Shown here piece by piece: positions 6,139-7,593 of a DNA stretch of 7,593 nucleotides. The position numbers and the translations under genes were made by a program. Source of the DNA: an uncultured beta proteobacterium (lineage in GTDB: Bacteria > Pseudomonadota > Gammaproteobacteria > Burkholderiales > Burkholderiaceae_B); contig CAIYWO010000032.1 in the NCBI GenBank assembly GCA_903929925.1, positions 1-7,593 on the forward strand, read 5' to 3'. The notes under the pieces are model-generated. The model saw nothing but the letters and a program-made list of their open reading frames with translations. It did not search any database and was not told the DNA's origin. Numbering within the stretch: the first letter of the stretch is position 1; the number at the start of each line of letters is the position of its first letter.

Positions 6139-6923
6139 GCGACATCCTCAACAAAATCCTTGCCGTCAAAATACAAGAAGTCGCAGCAGACCGTGCGCGC
6201 GTGAGCGAAGCAGAGCTACTTAAAGCCGCTCGTGCACGCCAGGATATCCGTGGCTTTGCTCAGGCGATTGAGCAAAAAATCGAAGCAGGTCTTCCAGGCG
6301 TGATTGCCGAAGTCAAAAAGGCCTCGCCTTCTAAAGGCATCCTGCGTGAGAATTTCCAGCCTGCCGAGATTGCCGTGTCGTACGCCACGCACGGTGCAGC
6401 CTGTTTGTCTGTCTTGACCGACGTTCAATTTTTTCAGGGTGCAGACGAATATCTTCGCCAGGCGCGCGCAGCCTGCGCGCTACCCGTACTGCGTAAAGAT
6501 TTCATGGTTGACCCCTACCAGATCATCGCTGCACGCGCGATGGGGGCCGACTGCATTTTGCTCATCGTATCGGCATTGACTCCCACCCAACTGAGTGAGT
6601 TTGAAGCCTGCGCCTTCGAGCTAGGCATGGATGTTTTGGTAGAAGTGCATGATGCGCAAGAGCTTGAAATCGCCTTGGATCTAAACACCTCGCTACTCGG
6701 CATCAACAACCGCAACTTGCGCACGTTCGAAACGTCACTGCAGACCACGATTGATCTGCTGGCACGCATTCCCGCAGAAAAACGTGTTGTTACAGAGAGC
6801 GGTATCTTGCAACCTGCTGATGTCAAAAAAATGCGTGAGCACGATGTGCACGCTTTCCTGGTGGGTGAAGCCTTCATGCGCGCGCCAGATCCCGGCGTTG
6901 AACTTGCACGTCTGTTTGCCTAA
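6135..6923 (+). CDS. trpC: Indole-3-glycerol phosphate synthase
   Basis: (beta/alpha)8-barrel enzyme that decarboxylates and cyclises 1-(2-carboxyphenylamino)-1-deoxyribulose 5-phosphate to indole-3-glycerol phosphate. The 262 residues form a monofunctional enzyme; there is no fused TrpF domain as in E. coli. Motifs: AEVKKASPSKG with Glu59 and Lys61, SVLTDVQFFQG, LRKDFMVD with Lys121, EVHDAQE with Glu170, GINNRNL with Asn191, VTESGI and LVGEAFM. These match the catalytic residues known for the family (Glu51, Lys53, Lys110, Glu159 and Asn180 of the Sulfolobus enzyme). ATG 6135 overlaps the trpD stop as ATGA and has GGAAA (6122-6126) eight bases upstream. An upstream in-frame TTG at 6108 would add nine unlikely residues from inside trpD and is not favoured. 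No trpF, trpB or trpA follows. Confidence 0.97.
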   Translation: MSDILNKILAVKIQEVAADRARVSEAELLKAARARQDIRGFAQAIEQKIEAGLPGVIAEVKKASPSKGILRENFQPAEIAVSYATHGAACLSVLTDVQFFQGADEYLRQARAACALPVLRKDFMVDPYQIIAARAMGADCILLIVSALTPTQLSEFEACAFELGMDVLVEVHDAQELEIALDLNTSLLGINNRNLRTFETSLQTTIDLLARIPAEKRVVTESGILQPADVKKMREHDVHAFLVGEAFMRAPDPGVELARLFA

Positions 6924-6942
6924 GCAGGCAGCGTAAAAGGTC

Positions 6943-7395
6943 ATGGAACACGCGTCCCTTGCGGATTGTCCACTTTGCCAAACCGCTGGTGGGATCGTGC
7001 TTTGGCAAGGCCCGCAGTTTCGCGTGATTGATGCCGCAGACACAGCCTACCCCGGTTTCACCCGTGTGGTCTGGACCAAGCACGTGGTCGAGATGACCGA
7101 CCTAGGCGCGGAAGAACAAAGCGCCTTAATGGGTGCAGTGTTCTTGGTTGAGTCGATTCAACGCAAGCTTCTACAACCACACAAAGTTAATCTGGCAGCC
7201 TTCGGCAACGTTGTGCCCCATTTGCATTGGCACATCATCCCGCGCTGGAATGACGACCTGCACTTCCCTGCGCCCGTTTGGGCTGCAACGCCCGAACATG
7301 ACGCGCACGCGCACGCTGCGCTCGAAGCACGCAAGACAAACATCCTCGCGCGCATACCTGCCTATCACGCAGCGCTGCAACAGGCCCTTGGATAA
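6943..7395 (+). CDS. HIT-family (histidine triad) nucleotide-binding protein
   Basis: A 150-residue protein of the histidine triad superfamily, whose members hydrolyse or transfer nucleotidyl groups on substrates such as diadenosine polyphosphates or AMP-lysine. The signature PHLHWHIIP places the triad at His93, His95 and His97, with His95 the expected nucleophile; KVNLAAFGN just before it is the usual lead-in. The N-terminus carries a CPLC pair (Cys9, Cys12), which might bind metal or may be only a lineage trait. PGFTRVVWTKHVVEMTDL resembles the betaproteobacterial subgroup often found beside ung. The substrate cannot be told from sequence. It starts 19 bp after trpC, probably in the same transcript; AAAAGG (6935-6940) sits only two bases from the ATG, a poor ribosome binding spacing. 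Its stop overlaps the likely ung start. Confidence 0.93.
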   Translation: MEHASLADCPLCQTAGGIVLWQGPQFRVIDAADTAYPGFTRVVWTKHVVEMTDLGAEEQSALMGAVFLVESIQRKLLQPHKVNLAAFGNVVPHLHWHIIPRWNDDLHFPAPVWAATPEHDAHAHAALEARKTNILARIPAYHAALQQALG

Positions 7396-7593
7396 CCGAC
7401 TTACCGAACCGTCGCTTACAACAGCCATCGCCGCACTCGCTGCGCCTTGGCGGGAAGCGTTACGCTCGGCGCCGGTGCAGCAAGCGCTTGAACACTTATC
7501 AGCCTTTCTGTCCGAGCGGCTCGCACAAAATGCTGTGATTTATCCCGCAGCGCCTTTTCGTGCGCTGCAAGCTTTGCAGCCCCAAGGTGTAAA
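7388..7593 (+). CDS. ung: Uracil-DNA glycosylase, N-terminal part cut by window edge
   Basis: The reading frame 7388-7593 encodes about 68 residues and runs off the right edge. Recognisable family 1 UDG N-terminal features are APWREAL, a helical stretch ALEHLSAFLSERL, and VIYPAAPFRALQALQP, which aligns with the V-(Y/F)-P-P-x-x-x-x-F-x-A-L segment before the catalytic water-activating GQDPYH loop. That loop lies beyond the window, so activity cannot be judged. The enzyme removes uracil from DNA in base excision repair. No ATG exists in this frame near the expected N-terminus; TTG 7388-7390 is the best start, overlapping the last codons of the HIT gene by 8 bp, with ACAGG just upstream. The gene's position after trpC-HIT fits gene orders I recall in Bordetella-like bacteria. 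Confidence 0.8.
   Translation, partial: MDNRLTEPSLTTAIAALAAPWREALRSAPVQQALEHLSAFLSERLAQNAVIYPAAPFRALQALQPQGV

Noticed and set aside
1..7593. Mobile element, phage, defence or toxin-antitoxin system
   Set aside because: All space is filled by housekeeping genes in a familiar order, with no transposase, integrase, direct repeats or target duplications seen.

Overview
This window is a stretch of core metabolic chromosome from a betaproteobacterium. The protein sequences and the gene order mltA-apaG / rpe-gph-trpEGDC-HIT-ung look most like Burkholderiales of the Alcaligenaceae/Bordetella type. That assignment is from recalled family resemblance only; no search was run. The DNA is moderately GC-rich, coding density is very high, and I see no insertion sequence, phage, tRNA, rRNA or CRISPR signal.

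Layout: positions 1-908 (minus) hold the first 302 codons of the lipoprotein murein transglycosylase mltA, cut by the left edge. apaG (minus) lies 8 bp upstream of it. A short divergent spacer near 1292-1350 separates apaG from rpe. The plus strand then carries rpe and gph (ATGA overlap), a 215-bp gap, trpE, trpG, trpD, trpC (trpD/trpC ATGA overlap), a HIT-family gene, and the start of ung, cut by the right edge.

The gap between gph and trpE is the most informative part. It encodes a 23-residue leader peptide (2761-2832) whose Trp codons fall in the pattern W-R-W-W. An intrinsic terminator follows (2888-2919). Between them is a segment at the leader stop codon (2831-2838) that can pair with the terminator's 5' arm (2890-2896). 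This is the full layout of a ribosome-mediated transcription attenuator for tryptophan biosynthesis. It probably also serves as the terminator of rpe-gph transcripts. A possible extended -10 promoter lies inside the 3' end of gph.

TrpE and TrpG make anthranilate from chorismate and glutamine, TrpD adds the phosphoribosyl group, and TrpC closes the indole ring to indole-3-glycerol phosphate. trpF, trpB and trpA are not here; in betaproteobacteria they normally lie at a second locus. Rpe is linked through pentose phosphates, which supply PRPP for TrpD. Gph removes phosphoglycolate. The HIT protein and Ung have no evident pathway link and look like conserved neighbours. I found no undescribed gene system; the regulatory leader is the part most worth following up.
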